Positions 1 to 8,202 of a DNA stretch of 35,912 nt are shown piece after piece. Position numbers and translations under genes: made by a program. The stretch is from an uncultured Oscillospiraceae bacterium. GTDB taxonomy: Bacteria > Bacillota > Clostridia > Oscillospirales > Oscillospiraceae. The stretch is from contig CALXDR010000010.1 of NCBI GenBank assembly GCA_944387115.1, positions 1-35,912 of the forward strand, read 5' to 3'. Position 1 is the first letter of the stretch; every line of letters starts with the position of its first letter. The notes under the pieces are model-generated. The model made no database searches. It saw only the letters and a list, made by a program, of their open reading frames with translations, and was not told where the DNA came from.

Positions 1-36
1 GTTGTAGTTCCCTGATGTCTCTTGTTGTGGTATAGT
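1..36 (+). CRISPR. Terminal type II-C CRISPR repeat (array continues left of window)
   Basis: A 36-base unit begins GTTGTAGTTCCCTGATG and ends GTGGTATAGT, in the style of type II-C repeats (GTTGTAG... start, -10-like TATAGT end). Its sequence is matched, with a few changes, by 4850-4884 upstream of cas9, which on the minus strand forms the tracrRNA anti-repeat; this fixes the crRNA sense as the plus strand. No second repeat follows within 36-40 bases, so this is the last repeat of an array lying to the left. Spacers cannot be read. The array is convergent with the cas genes. Confidence 0.8.
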
Positions 37-105
37 AGACCTCAGGGAAGCTGGAGAAAAGCGCATCTTTTCTCTGGGGAAGCGGTGCAAAAGGCGTGAA
101 AACGG

Positions 106-146
106 AAAAATCGGCAACCTTCTCTTTTGGAAGGCTGCCGATTTTT
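106..146. terminator. Bidirectional terminator between CRISPR array and cas2
   Basis: The hairpin has stem AAAAATCGGCA at 106-116 and TGCCGATTTTT at 136-146, with an inner CCTTC/GGAAGG pairing. The A-run before and T-run after allow it to stop transcription from the array (plus) and from cas9-cas1-cas2 (minus). A smaller stem GAGAAAAG/CTTTTCTC at 54-74 precedes it on the array side. Confidence 0.8.
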
Positions 147-186
147 CTTGCCTTTTTTGGGGGTGACGGGGGCTGGAGGCCGCTTT

Positions 187-507
187 TTACAGCACCAGCA
201 GGCCGTCTCCCTCTTGGGGCTCGTCCCAGGGGGTGGGGCGGCCCACCAGAAACTCCAGGCGGGAATACTGCTTTTCCGTAATCACCAGCAGGCGCACTGA
301 TCCATGGGGTGGGAGCTGCTGACAGAGCCGGCGGCGGTGGGTGGCCACGGAGTCCATGCCGTTGCAGATGCGGGCGTAGACAGAGAACTGCACCATGTGA
401 TAACCATCTCCCAAGAGGAAGCTGCGAAAGCGGCTGGCCGCCCGCCGCTGGTCTTTGGTTGTCACAGGCAGGTCGAAGAATACCAGCATGCGCATGAGCT
501 TACTCAT
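187..507 (-). CDS. cas2: CRISPR-associated endoribonuclease/integrase subunit Cas2
   Basis: This 106-residue protein starts MSKLMRMLVFFDLPV, the beta1 strand of Cas2 with the conserved Asp (FFDLP), followed by the R-rich helix and a strand with VQFSVYARI. The length fits Cas2 (90-110 aa). A longer open frame reaches position 600, but the ATG at 507 is chosen because it matches the Cas2 N-terminus and overlaps the cas1 stop by 8 bases, the usual translational coupling. Cas2 acts as the dimer that bridges two Cas1 dimers in spacer integration. It is the last gene of a cas9-cas1-cas2 operon and ends in TAA just before the terminator at 106-146. Confidence 0.93.
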   Translation of the reverse strand: MSKLMRMLVFFDLPVTTKDQRRAASRFRSFLLGDGYHMVQFSVYARICNGMDSVATHRRRLCQQLPPHGSVRLLVITEKQYSRLEFLVGRPTPWDEPQEGDGLLVL

Positions 508-1402
508 AGCAGTGGAGCTGGAGGGGGAGGAGGGTGGGCAGCTCCAGGCTGTCCGCACCCCCCTGCACAATGCGGCTGAAGCTGTCCGCCATGCGGCCAA
601 TGGCGGACACCGTGCGAAACTGCTTGCCCTGCTGCTCCATCAGATAGTTGGTGAGCTGAAAGAGGTGCTGCTTCATGGCGGGGGTGAGGGCGCCGCCGTC
701 ATCGGGGATATGGCTGGCCACGTAGAGGTCTACCAGGGGACGGTAAGGTTCCATGAGGTCGTCTGCCAGGTTGAACTGGTTGAGTTCGCTGTGGTGAAAG
801 ATACCCAGGCAGGGCTCCAGCCCCCGCATCACCAGGTTGCGGGCCACGGCGCCCCGGAGGATGGCGTAGCCGTAGTTGAGGGCGGCGTTGACCCGGCACA
901 CCTCTCCACGGGTAAACCCCTGGCCAAAGAGGGCGGGGAAGTATTTGGCGGCCCCAATGGCCTCCAGATTGTCCGGGTCGCCGGAGCGCACCTGGGTGGC
1001 GAGGAAACGCAGTTCCTCCCCGCCGGGGCGGCCGAGCAGGGTGAGACAGCGGGCCTGATTGGCCAGCTTGGCGGACACCACCCCCTGCCACAGCCGCTTT
1101 TGGGTGGGTTTGGTCATGGAAATCTGCCCCTTGAGCAGCTTTAGCTGCCGGCTGTGCCGGTTCATGGGGAGGGCCAGGGCGGCGGGGAGGTGGGTGGGGT
1201 CGCACAGGTATACCGTCACCCCCTGCTGGGTGAGGGCCTGGAGGGCGGCGGCGGTGATGGTGGTGGTCTGAGACTCCACCAACAGGGCGGAGATGTCCTC
1301 TATGGGGAAGGTGCGCTCCCCTGCCTCCTGCCGGATGACCAGCTGGCCCCGGCGGAGGGAGAGGTGGGCGGGGTTTGCCAGGAAAATGGTGTGAAACTCC
1401 AT
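500..1402 (-). CDS. cas1: CRISPR-associated endonuclease/integrase Cas1 (type II)
   Basis: This 300-residue Cas1 starts MEFHTIFLANPAHLSLRRG. It has the N-terminal beta domain with FPIEDISALLVES and the alpha-helical catalytic domain with AALNYGYAILRG (metal-binding region), GIFHHSELNQFNLADDLMEPYRP (His and Asp/Glu ligands) and PYRPLVD. The size and motifs match type II Cas1. The start at 1402 follows a GAGGAGAAGAGGGGG ribosome binding site; the longer open frame to 1486 runs into the cas9 3' end and is not used. With Cas2 it inserts spacers at the leader end. There is no csn2 or cas4, so with cas9 the locus is subtype II-C. Confidence 0.95.
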   Translation of the reverse strand: MEFHTIFLANPAHLSLRRGQLVIRQEAGERTFPIEDISALLVESQTTTITAAALQALTQQGVTVYLCDPTHLPAALALPMNRHSRQLKLLKGQISMTKPTQKRLWQGVVSAKLANQARCLTLLGRPGGEELRFLATQVRSGDPDNLEAIGAAKYFPALFGQGFTRGEVCRVNAALNYGYAILRGAVARNLVMRGLEPCLGIFHHSELNQFNLADDLMEPYRPLVDLYVASHIPDDGGALTPAMKQHLFQLTNYLMEQQGKQFRTVSAIGRMADSFSRIVQGGADSLELPTLLPLQLHCYE

Positions 1403-1421
1403 GATAATCCCCCTCTTCTCC

Positions 1422-2351
1422 TCAAAAGCCCTGGCGCTTTTTCGGCAGCTGTACCTTGTGGTAGCTGCCCAGAGGGTCAACCACATACTTCTCCAGGGCG
1501 GACAACCGTTTCACCCCCAGGCCCTTCTGAATATATTTTCTGTCGTGGGTGGTAATGCAAATACTGGCGGTTGAAATATCGGCACTCACAAAGTATACAA
1601 GGCATTCATTGCGACTAATCCCAGACTTTTCAGCAGCTTTTTTGGGAGGCTTAAGCTTGATGGGGGTGCGGCGCTCCACGCGGATTAAGTCACCGGGATA
1701 GAGGGAGAAGAGGAAATGGGAGTCGTCCATCACCTTCCATTGTTCGGGGGGCTTGTCTTGAACGCAGGCCTTTTGGGGCAACACACCCCGCACCGTATCG
1801 GTGATGTATACAGGGATATAGTAGTAGCCGTCATTGGGCACCCGGTACACATCGATGCGCACCATGCTGCCGTTGCCTGCAATGCCCCCATTGACGGAGA
1901 CACCGATGTTGGACTTCTTGATGGTTTTCACTGAGCGAACCACGGGGCCGGGGGTGCCGTCTTTCCGGGGTTTGTGGAAGGGCGCTTCAAAGGCATTTTT
2001 GCCTATCCCGCCAAATTGGCGCAGGCGCTCCTTGAGGGCCTCGTAGAGCAGGCGGTCATCCCCGGGGTTGTAGTAGTTTTCAATTTCGCCCGTTTTCTCT
2101 TCAAGTTTCAGTTCATTGAGCGGAGTTTTGGAGATGGTGTATCCGGGCGCCTTGCCGCTGCGGATGGTGTCCTCGTGGGCGGGGCCGGTGGCCTTGCGCC
2201 GGGGCATCTGAGACACAAATACCGGGGCGATGACCTCCTGGGGGTCGTAGTGGGGGAAGTTGAGGGCACGAATCTCCGTGTCCGGGTCGGGGGAGAGGCG
2301 GGCCAGCAGTTCCTGCTGGAAGTGGGGCCAGGGGGCGGGGGAATGGGGGGC
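1422..2351 (-). pseudogene. cas9: Cas9 C-terminal part (WED/PAM-interacting) downstream of an in-frame amber codon
   Basis: This is a direct in-frame continuation of cas9: the distance from the cas9 start (4751) is a multiple of three, and the only stop before TGA at 1422-1424 is TAG at 2352-2354. The 309 codons read APHSPAPWPHFQQEL, then LARLSPDPDTEIRALNFPHYD, then VFVSQMPRRKATGPAHEDTIRS and end near EKYVVDPLGSYHKVQ. These are standard II-C Cas9 WED/PI sequences (PWPHF, VSRMPKR-V-TGAAH-ET, KY-VDPLG). Codon use looks normal with no other lesions, so any nonsense change must be recent, or the TAG is read through. Internal re-initiation could occur at ATG 2216, but no good ribosome site is seen there. 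cas1 begins 19 bases after the end. Confidence 0.85.
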
Positions 2352-4751
2352 CTACTTTGCATCAAATGCCTCTTGGGGCATCAGTTCCCCGGTGTCCAAA
2401 TCCACGTACTTTCCCTTCACCTTGCGCCCCATCTCCCGCCGCTTGGCATAGTTGGAAATGCGCTGAATCATTCCCGGAGTGGTGACAGCCACTACGGCGG
2501 CGTCCATAGCGTGGTGGAGGTCGCCGTTCTCCCGGTGCTTTTCCAGCCCCAGCCGCCTGCGCACATGGGCGGTGATGGAGCCATTTACCGCGCGCACGGG
2601 CTGCTTGGGGGCGTTGGGGGAGAACTCCAGGTAATCGTTGAGCAGGTTGTACACCGCTGTGGTGATGTACTGGGTGTCCTTGAGGTTGCGCTCTTTGAAG
2701 CCCCTGCAGTCCTCTTCGGTGAGGGTTTCCTTGAGTAATCTCTGGAGTTTTCGGTGGTTGCGGATGCAGCACTTTGCCCAGGCGATAAAGCGCTCCCGCT
2801 TCTTGGCGTCGCTCGCCAGGTACTCCATGGGAAGGTGGTTGCCCTTTTGGCGGTTTTCCGAGGTGAGAACCAGCACCTTGTTGTTATAGCTGTCGTCAAA
2901 GCAGATGCTGTAGGGGATGATGTGGTCCACATCCACGTAGCCCGGTTCAAACAGGCGGTTGGCCTCCAGCTGAGTGCCGGAGTAAAGGCAGAAGCCCTGC
3001 TGCTCTTCATAGAGCTTGTACTTCACCAAATCCTGTCCTGTGGGGCGGCTTCCCTTGAGCTCGGCCACCTGTTTCATGGCCTTTTCATTGACCTTTTGGT
3101 GCGCTTCATAGGAGTCCTGTATTTTCTTTCGCTGTTGGAAATTGTTGCGCATCTCCCGGGCCAGCTCGATGGCAATGGTCTGGGGGGAGCCATATTTGCG
3201 GATGATGGCATTGAGCACCTTGGTGGTCTGGGAGATGGCGCGGAACACCACAGGGTTGGTGAGGTTGTCCAGTGCGCCGCTGTCCCGCAGGGTCTCATTC
3301 AAGGTGAGGGTGTGGTACCGCTGGGCGCCGGAGTGGGCGCGGTGGTCACCGTACACGGCGCTGCAGGCCTTGTCATAGGTGACTCCCTTCTCCAATTGGG
3401 GGATGAGCTTTCGCATTGCGGTGAGGGACAGGTTGCCCGCCTTGCTGAAGGACAGGGGGAGCAGGGCTTCTATCACCGGCTGGGACAGTCCCAGCGCCTC
3501 CAGCCTGCTGCGGCGGGCCTCGTCCTCCTTATACAGGCTCAGGATGGTGGCCATTTCGTCCAGGGTAGTATGGTTGGGCTCCTGGAGCAGGGCGGGGAGC
3601 AGGGCTTTGTCCGCATGATTGAGCGCTTTGCGGATTTCGTGATAGCTTTGCAGCTGAGTGAATTTTTCCTTTTTCTCCAGTCGCTCCTCCATCTCCTGGA
3701 TGGATTCTCCCGGCTGCTGCTGGTAGCGAATCCTGTTGAAGGTGACGCTTTCGGGCAGGTTCAGTGCAGTGCGAAGTCTGGTGTACTTCAGATCTGGGGA
3801 CTTGTGGCACAGGGCGATGAGGGTCTGGCGCTGCTCCTTGCTCAAGGGGAGACTGTCGTCCTTGGCTGAGATGAGGCGGATGTGATTGAGGTCTTGGAGG
3901 AGCTTGAAGTACTCAAAGGTGTAGCAGGCCTTGAAGGCGCGCCGCTCCTCTGGCTCAAAGGTACACATCCCCCGCATATCTCCCTTTCGGTGGGGGCTGT
4001 CCCCGCCGGGGCCCTGATCGAAGTGGCGCTGGGCAAAGAGGATTTCGGCGTAGCGGCCTTCCAGCGACTCCCCGGCGTGGGGGTTGCCAAAGCTGCGCTG
4101 GGCGGCGAAGAGGGCTGCCACCTCCTGGCGTACCATCTCCCGGGTGACGGTGAAGTTGTAATTTCCAGACTTGTTGCGGGTGTTACGCCAAATCATTCCG
4201 TCTTGCCCGACCACACGAAACTTTTCGTCTGTGGCGAACATCTCGCCCACGGTGCGGTAGCCCTTTTTCGCCATGAGCTCGATATTTTTACCCAAAGCCT
4301 GCTTTAACACGCCGGTTTCCTTGTCCGATTTGGCCTGGGCGGTGCTGTTGGAGTGGTAGCCCCGGCGCTGGGTCAGGTGGAGGAGGACACGCACCCACTC
4401 CTCCTCGTCCAGAAGGCGGTCCAGCCCCTCGGCCCGGAGGGTGTAGACATCCTTCGCAAAGCCAGAGTTGACAAAGAGGGTGTCCAGACAATCCTGGGAG
4501 ATAAGCCCCTCCTGCACCAGCAGGGCCCGGATGCGCTCCTTGCGGTGACGGCGGCGGCGCAGCCTGCGCCGGGCGCTGCGGGCCTCCCGCCGGGGAGCGG
4601 CCAGGCTGGCGCCTGTTTTGGGTTGTTCTGCCGCCTCGAAAATGCGCACGCCTAAATCCTGAATGCGGTAGGGCTCTCCTTGGGCATCGTTGGCCAGCAC
4701 CGCCCAGCCCACAGAGGCGATGCCGATGTCCAAGCCCAATGTATATTCCAT
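2352..4751 (-). CDS. cas9: CRISPR-associated endonuclease Cas9 (type II-C), N-terminal 799 residues ending at an amber codon
   Basis: The nuclease body is complete. RuvC-I is GLDIGIASVGWAVL with D8. The arginine-rich bridge helix spans about 54-78. RuvC-II is IAIELAREM with E529. HNH is VDVDHIIPYS with H610 and SENRQKGN with N633. RuvC-III is HHAMDAAVVAV with H747 and D750. The frame stops with TAG after AFDAK at residue 799, but continues in frame for 309 codons of WED/PI sequence, so the intended protein is about 1109 aa, normal for II-C. As ended here it would lack PAM recognition and probably be inactive. The start at 4751 follows GAGGAGGT; the open frame extending to 4886 passes through the tracrRNA and is not coding. 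cas9 may share the tracrRNA promoter. Confidence 0.93.
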   Translation of the reverse strand: MEYTLGLDIGIASVGWAVLANDAQGEPYRIQDLGVRIFEAAEQPKTGASLAAPRREARSARRRLRRRRHRKERIRALLVQEGLISQDCLDTLFVNSGFAKDVYTLRAEGLDRLLDEEEWVRVLLHLTQRRGYHSNSTAQAKSDKETGVLKQALGKNIELMAKKGYRTVGEMFATDEKFRVVGQDGMIWRNTRNKSGNYNFTVTREMVRQEVAALFAAQRSFGNPHAGESLEGRYAEILFAQRHFDQGPGGDSPHRKGDMRGMCTFEPEERRAFKACYTFEYFKLLQDLNHIRLISAKDDSLPLSKEQRQTLIALCHKSPDLKYTRLRTALNLPESVTFNRIRYQQQPGESIQEMEERLEKKEKFTQLQSYHEIRKALNHADKALLPALLQEPNHTTLDEMATILSLYKEDEARRSRLEALGLSQPVIEALLPLSFSKAGNLSLTAMRKLIPQLEKGVTYDKACSAVYGDHRAHSGAQRYHTLTLNETLRDSGALDNLTNPVVFRAISQTTKVLNAIIRKYGSPQTIAIELAREMRNNFQQRKKIQDSYEAHQKVNEKAMKQVAELKGSRPTGQDLVKYKLYEEQQGFCLYSGTQLEANRLFEPGYVDVDHIIPYSICFDDSYNNKVLVLTSENRQKGNHLPMEYLASDAKKRERFIAWAKCCIRNHRKLQRLLKETLTEEDCRGFKERNLKDTQYITTAVYNLLNDYLEFSPNAPKQPVRAVNGSITAHVRRRLGLEKHRENGDLHHAMDAAVVAVTTPGMIQRISNYAKRREMGRKVKGKYVDLDTGELMPQEAFDAK

Positions 4752-4792
4752 ACGGTGTACCTCCTCAGTGTTTGCACAACAGTTTCCATACA

Positions 4793-4889
4793 ACGAAGAC
4801 GCCCCGACCACAAAGCTGTGGTCGGGGCGGAGCTTCGAGGCATACTGCCTGATTGCAGTAACCTGATGTCTCTTGTTGTGGTACAAGAT
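4793..4889 (-). ncRNA. tracrRNA (type II-C)
   Basis: Read on the minus strand, the RNA begins near 4889 and runs through an anti-repeat (ACCACAACAAGAGACATCAG, complementary to the repeat at 1-36). Next comes a small nexus stem AGGCA-GTA-TGCCT. Last is a 13-bp GC-rich hairpin (CGCCCCGACCACA / TGTGGTCGGGGCG at 4800-4829) whose base is extended by CGAAG/CTTCG. The order anti-repeat, nexus, terminator-like hairpin is that of II-C tracrRNAs. The tail after the hairpin is TTGT rather than a run of U, so some read-through into cas9, 42 bases further on, is likely. Confidence 0.85.
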
Positions 4890-4895
4890 GTGTGT

Positions 4896-4923
4896 ATTAT
4901 AGCATACTTTATGGGAAAGTCAA
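4896..4923 (-). promoter_or_regulatory. Promoter of tracrRNA (and probably cas9)
   Basis: On the minus strand there is -35 TTGACT (4918-4923), 16 bases, then -10 TATAAT (4896-4901) preceded by TG (extended -10, TGCTATAAT). The predicted start is about 4889, at the beginning of the anti-repeat. No separate promoter is evident between the tracrRNA and cas9. Confidence 0.82.
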
Positions 4924-5147
4924 GGGATGAAATGGGGAAAACTATGGAAACAGAAAGATTTATAGGAAGTGCATAAATTTGGAGGCGCTGGATTGTGGAA
5001 GATGCTGGTCGTGCGCCGGGGTTCTACGGTGGGTGGGAGGGGCATAGACTGGGGGTGTGGAGCGGGGCGTGTACGCCCCAATGGAGGCGGGACAGGCTGC
5101 GGGAGCGGCACATCGGGTATCCTGAGCATGAGAAAGGGGCGCTGGCG

Positions 5148-6191
5148 TTGTACATCCGAACATCAAACAGGCAGATGGGAGTTGGCAGGGGGTTGGCGGT
5201 GGGCGTGGTGCTGGGGCTGCTCACCCTCCTGCTCCCTTTGATGGTGCTGGAGGAGGAGCAGCCGGAATTGCTCCCGGCGCAGCCCACGCCGGCAGTCACC
5301 CAACCGGGGGAAGGGGAGCAGGCGGCCGCAGAGGGCTGGGATCGGGGGCAGACGCTCCGGCTGCTCCAGTCGGACGGGGAGGTGGTGGAGCTGACCATGG
5401 AGGAATATTTGTGGCGGGTGGTGGCGGCGGAGATGCCCGCCTCCTTCGAGCCCCAGGCCCTTCAGGCCCAGGCGGTGTGCGCCCGCACGTACAGCCTGTG
5501 GAAGATGACGGCGGAAAAGCACCGGGAGGCGGGGGCAGACCTGTGCGACAGCTCCGCCTGCTGTCAGGCCTACACCACCCGGAAGGCCGCCATGGAGCGG
5601 TGGGGCAGCGATGGGGAGGGCTATGCCCAGCGGATTGCCCAGGCGGTGGCGGAGACGGATGGGCAGATACTCACCTACCAGGGCAAGCCCATTCAGGCGG
5701 TGTTCTTCTCCTCGTCCACCCAGGCCACCGAGGACGCTGCGGCGGTTTGGGGGGGCAGTCTGCCCTATCTGGTGTCGGTGGACAGCCCGGAGGGGGAGGA
5801 GGTGCCCAACTACCACTCCACCGTCACCTTGACGGCGGAGGAGCTGGCCGCCCGTGTGAAGCAGACCTATCCCGAGGCCAGTCTGGATGGAGCGCCGGAA
5901 GGGTGGCTGGGGGAGCCCAGCTACACCCCTTCGGGGCGGGTGGCGGAGATGACGGTGGGTGGGGTGACCCTCAGCGGCGGTGCGGCACGCACCCTGTTCG
6001 GGCTGCGCTCGGCCTGCTTTCAGGTGTCCTATGGAGAGGGGGGATTTACCTTCTCCGTCACCGGGTATGGACATGGGGTGGGCATGAGCCAGTACGGGGC
6101 CAACGCCATGGCAAAGGCGGGGAGCACCTGGCAGGAGATTGTCAGCCACTACTATACCGGCGTCACCATCCAGCGGGCAGAGGCAGATTGA
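5148..6191 (+). CDS. spoIID: Stage II sporulation protein D (SpoIID), lytic transglycosylase
   Basis: The product is a 347-residue protein with an N-terminal membrane anchor (GLAVGVVLGLLTLLLPLMVL), a short Pro/Glu linker, and the SpoIID domain: LTMEEYLWRVVAAEMPASF, containing the catalytic Glu of AAEMP, then ALQAQAVCARTYSLW, and near the end GYGHGVGMSQYGANAMA. SpoIID is made in the mother cell and, with SpoIIM and SpoIIP, degrades septal peptidoglycan so the forespore can be engulfed. The TTG at 5148 has AGAAAGGGG eight bases upstream and is preferred; ATG 5175 (338 aa) is the alternative with a poor ribosome site. The gene stands alone, as mother-cell sporulation genes often do. It shows the host forms endospores. 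Confidence 0.92.
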   Translation: MYIRTSNRQMGVGRGLAVGVVLGLLTLLLPLMVLEEEQPELLPAQPTPAVTQPGEGEQAAAEGWDRGQTLRLLQSDGEVVELTMEEYLWRVVAAEMPASFEPQALQAQAVCARTYSLWKMTAEKHREAGADLCDSSACCQAYTTRKAAMERWGSDGEGYAQRIAQAVAETDGQILTYQGKPIQAVFFSSSTQATEDAAAVWGGSLPYLVSVDSPEGEEVPNYHSTVTLTAEELAARVKQTYPEASLDGAPEGWLGEPSYTPSGRVAEMTVGGVTLSGGAARTLFGLRSACFQVSYGEGGFTFSVTGYGHGVGMSQYGANAMAKAGSTWQEIVSHYYTGVTIQRAEAD

Positions 6192-6202
6192 CCGCAATGG
6201 GG

Positions 6203-6234
6203 AAAGCCCCCGCCGTTTCTACGGCGGGGGCTTT
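6203..6234. terminator. Bidirectional terminator between spoIID and the Na/Pi cotransporter gene
   Basis: A perfect 14-bp stem, AAAGCCCCCGCCGT at 6203-6216 and ACGGCGGGGGCTTT at 6221-6234, with a TTCT loop, lies between two convergent genes and can serve both. Confidence 0.85.
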
Positions 6235-6260
6235 CTCTGCGGGGGCTGTTTGTGGAGGCT

Positions 6261-8003
6261 TTAGTGGCTGGGCAGGGTAAACTGGGCCAGATAGGCGCGG
6301 TAATGGGCTTGGAACTGGGCGTCGTGCTCCTTTGCGTGCTCCACATAGTGGTGGGGCTCGTAGCTGTCGTGGCCCAGCTCGATGATGGCGGCGGCCACAT
6401 TGGAGCAGTGGTCGGACACCCGGCTGCAGTCGTTGAGCAGGTCGGTGAAGGCCATGCCCTGCTCCACACAGCAGGCGCCCTGTTGCAGGCGGGTGATATG
6501 CCGGGCGCGCATGACGGAGCACAGGTGGTCCACCACTGCCTCCAAAGGCTCTACCTGGGCGGCCAGCGCAGTGTCGTTGGAGAGGAAGCACTGGCTGGTC
6601 AGGTGGGTCACCTTGCGCACCGCCTGAAAGAGCACCTCCAGTTCCGCCTGGGCCTCCCGGGAAAACTGGGAGGACTGGAGGCGCTGGGCGGTAATCTGGA
6701 CGCTTTTGGCGTGGTCGCTGATGCGCTCAAAGTCCCCGATGGAGTGGAGGAGGAGAGAGACGCCCCGGCTGTCGTCCATGGACAGGCTGCGGCTGGACAG
6801 CTTGACCAGGTAGCTGCCCAGCAGGTCCTCGTACTCGTCCATTTGGGTTTCGGTATCGCACACCGTCTGAGCGGCCTGGGGATTGTACGCCCCCACCAGG
6901 GAGAGGGCCTGGTTGACTGCCTGCTCGGACAGGGTGGCCATGGTGCAGGTCAGCTTGCTGCACTGCTCCAGGGCGATGGAGGGGGTGACCAGCAGGCGCT
7001 CGTCCAGCAGCGCAGCCTTGGGATCCTGCTTTTCCTCGGGGATGGTGAGGCAGGCCAGGCGCACCAGCAGCTTGTTGAAGGGGAAGAGTGCGGCGGTGCA
7101 GACCAGGTTAAACAGGGTGTGCACCAGGGCAATGCCGCTCTCTCCAATGGCGTCGGTGAGGAAGGGCATGGGAACCAGCGCCCGGAGGAGGTAGAACAGT
7201 GCGAGGAAGGCAGCCGTGCCAATCACATTGAAGTAGAGGTGGATGAGGGCGGCCCGGCGGGCGTTTTTGGTGGCGCCCACCGACGAGAGCATGGCGGTGA
7301 CGGTGGTGCCGATGTTCTGACCCAAAATGATGGGGATGGCACTGCCCACAGTGATTGCACCGGTGGAGGACAGGGCCTGCAAAATGCCCACGGAAGCGGA
7401 GGAGGATTGGATGATGGCGGTGAGCAGTGCGCCCGCCAGCACACCCAGGATGGGGTTGGAGAACATGAGCAGCAGGTTGGTAAAGGCGGGGACATCCTTC
7501 AGCCCGGAAACAGCCCCCGACATGGTTTCCATGCCGAACATGAGGGTGGCAAAGCCCAGGAGAATGGCGCCGATGTCCTGCTTTTTGCGGTCCTTGAGAA
7601 AGATGTAGAACACCACGCCGATGACCGCCAGCACGGGAGAGAAGGAGGAGGGCTTGAGAAACGCAATCCAGCCAGACCCCTCCAGGCCGGACAGGGAGAG
7701 CAGCCAGGAGGTGACGGTGGTGCCCACATTCGCCCCCATGATGATGCCCACGGCCTGGGTCAGCTGCATCACCCCGGAGTTGACAAAGCCTACCACCATC
7801 ACGGTGGTGGCAGAGGAGGACTGGATGACAGCGGTGACCACCATCCCCAGCAAAAAGCCCTTGAAGGGGCTGGAGGTCATACGCTCCAAAATCTGCGTCA
7901 GCCTGCTTCCGGCGGCCCGCTCCAGACCTTGACCCATCACGGACATACCAAACAGGAACAGCGACAGGCCGCCCAGCATGGTCAGGACGTCGAAGATACT
8001 CAT
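6261..8003 (-). CDS. Na+/phosphate cotransporter family protein with C-terminal PhoU-like domain
   Basis: This 580-residue membrane protein belongs to the NptA/PhoU-domain family. The membrane part (about residues 1-300) has the two family repeats, each with a QSSSA signature: VIQSSSATTVMVVGF and AIIQSSSASVGILQA, followed by GANVGTT and GQNIGTT motifs. The C-terminal third is helical and cytoplasmic, like PhoU (SIGDFERISDHAKS, NDCSRVSDHCSN). It probably takes up phosphate with Na+. ATG 8003 is the start because it follows GAGGT at the right distance; an upstream ATG at 8030 lacks one. Na+ coupling would fit the Na+-type V-ATPase encoded downstream. No pst genes are nearby. Confidence 0.9.
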   Translation of the reverse strand: MSIFDVLTMLGGLSLFLFGMSVMGQGLERAAGSRLTQILERMTSSPFKGFLLGMVVTAVIQSSSATTVMVVGFVNSGVMQLTQAVGIIMGANVGTTVTSWLLSLSGLEGSGWIAFLKPSSFSPVLAVIGVVFYIFLKDRKKQDIGAILLGFATLMFGMETMSGAVSGLKDVPAFTNLLLMFSNPILGVLAGALLTAIIQSSSASVGILQALSSTGAITVGSAIPIILGQNIGTTVTAMLSSVGATKNARRAALIHLYFNVIGTAAFLALFYLLRALVPMPFLTDAIGESGIALVHTLFNLVCTAALFPFNKLLVRLACLTIPEEKQDPKAALLDERLLVTPSIALEQCSKLTCTMATLSEQAVNQALSLVGAYNPQAAQTVCDTETQMDEYEDLLGSYLVKLSSRSLSMDDSRGVSLLLHSIGDFERISDHAKSVQITAQRLQSSQFSREAQAELEVLFQAVRKVTHLTSQCFLSNDTALAAQVEPLEAVVDHLCSVMRARHITRLQQGACCVEQGMAFTDLLNDCSRVSDHCSNVAAAIIELGHDSYEPHHYVEHAKEHDAQFQAHYRAYLAQFTLPSH

Positions 8004-8152
8004 GACATCAACCTCAATCCTAAAAATCAAATTTTCTAATAAGACATCGTAATTCTAGTAAACAAGTCGCAAAATGTAAAGGGGGAAAAATGAGAAAATG
8101 ATGGAAGGAAGGTTCGGACGCCGCTAAAAGGATGATAATGGGAATATAAAAA

Positions 8153-8180
8153 ACATATTTGAACAGGCTATACATAGATT
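8153..8180 (+). promoter_or_regulatory. Candidate sigma-E-type promoter for yaaL-bofA
   Basis: The elements are ACATATT (8153-8159), 13 bases, then CATAGATT (8173-8180). They resemble the sporulation sigma-E elements (KMATATT and CATACAHT). bofA is a mother-cell sigma-E gene in Bacillus, which is the main reason to take this weak match seriously. The leader would be only about 16 bases. Confidence 0.35.
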
Positions 8181-8202
8181 GGTACGGAAAGGATGTGAGA
8201 GC

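Noticed and set aside
2217..2360. Frameshift as the cause of the cas9 interruption
   Set aside because: The upstream and downstream parts are in the same frame and every codon between them reads normally; only a single TAG separates them.
4752..4886. N-terminal extension of Cas9
   Set aside because: The open frame runs through the tracrRNA, while the Cas9 start MEYTLGLDIG has a good ribosome site at 4751.
5001..5147. Small genes in the gap before spoIID
   Set aside because: Short frames overlap each other, are Gly/Arg-rich, and lack ribosome sites; only a GGGGCG-TGTA-CGCCCC hairpin is of note.
6252..8039. 595-codon open frame antisense to the Na/Pi cotransporter
   Set aside because: The opposite strand encodes a clear transporter with family motifs; the antisense product is low-complexity Gly/His/Glu.
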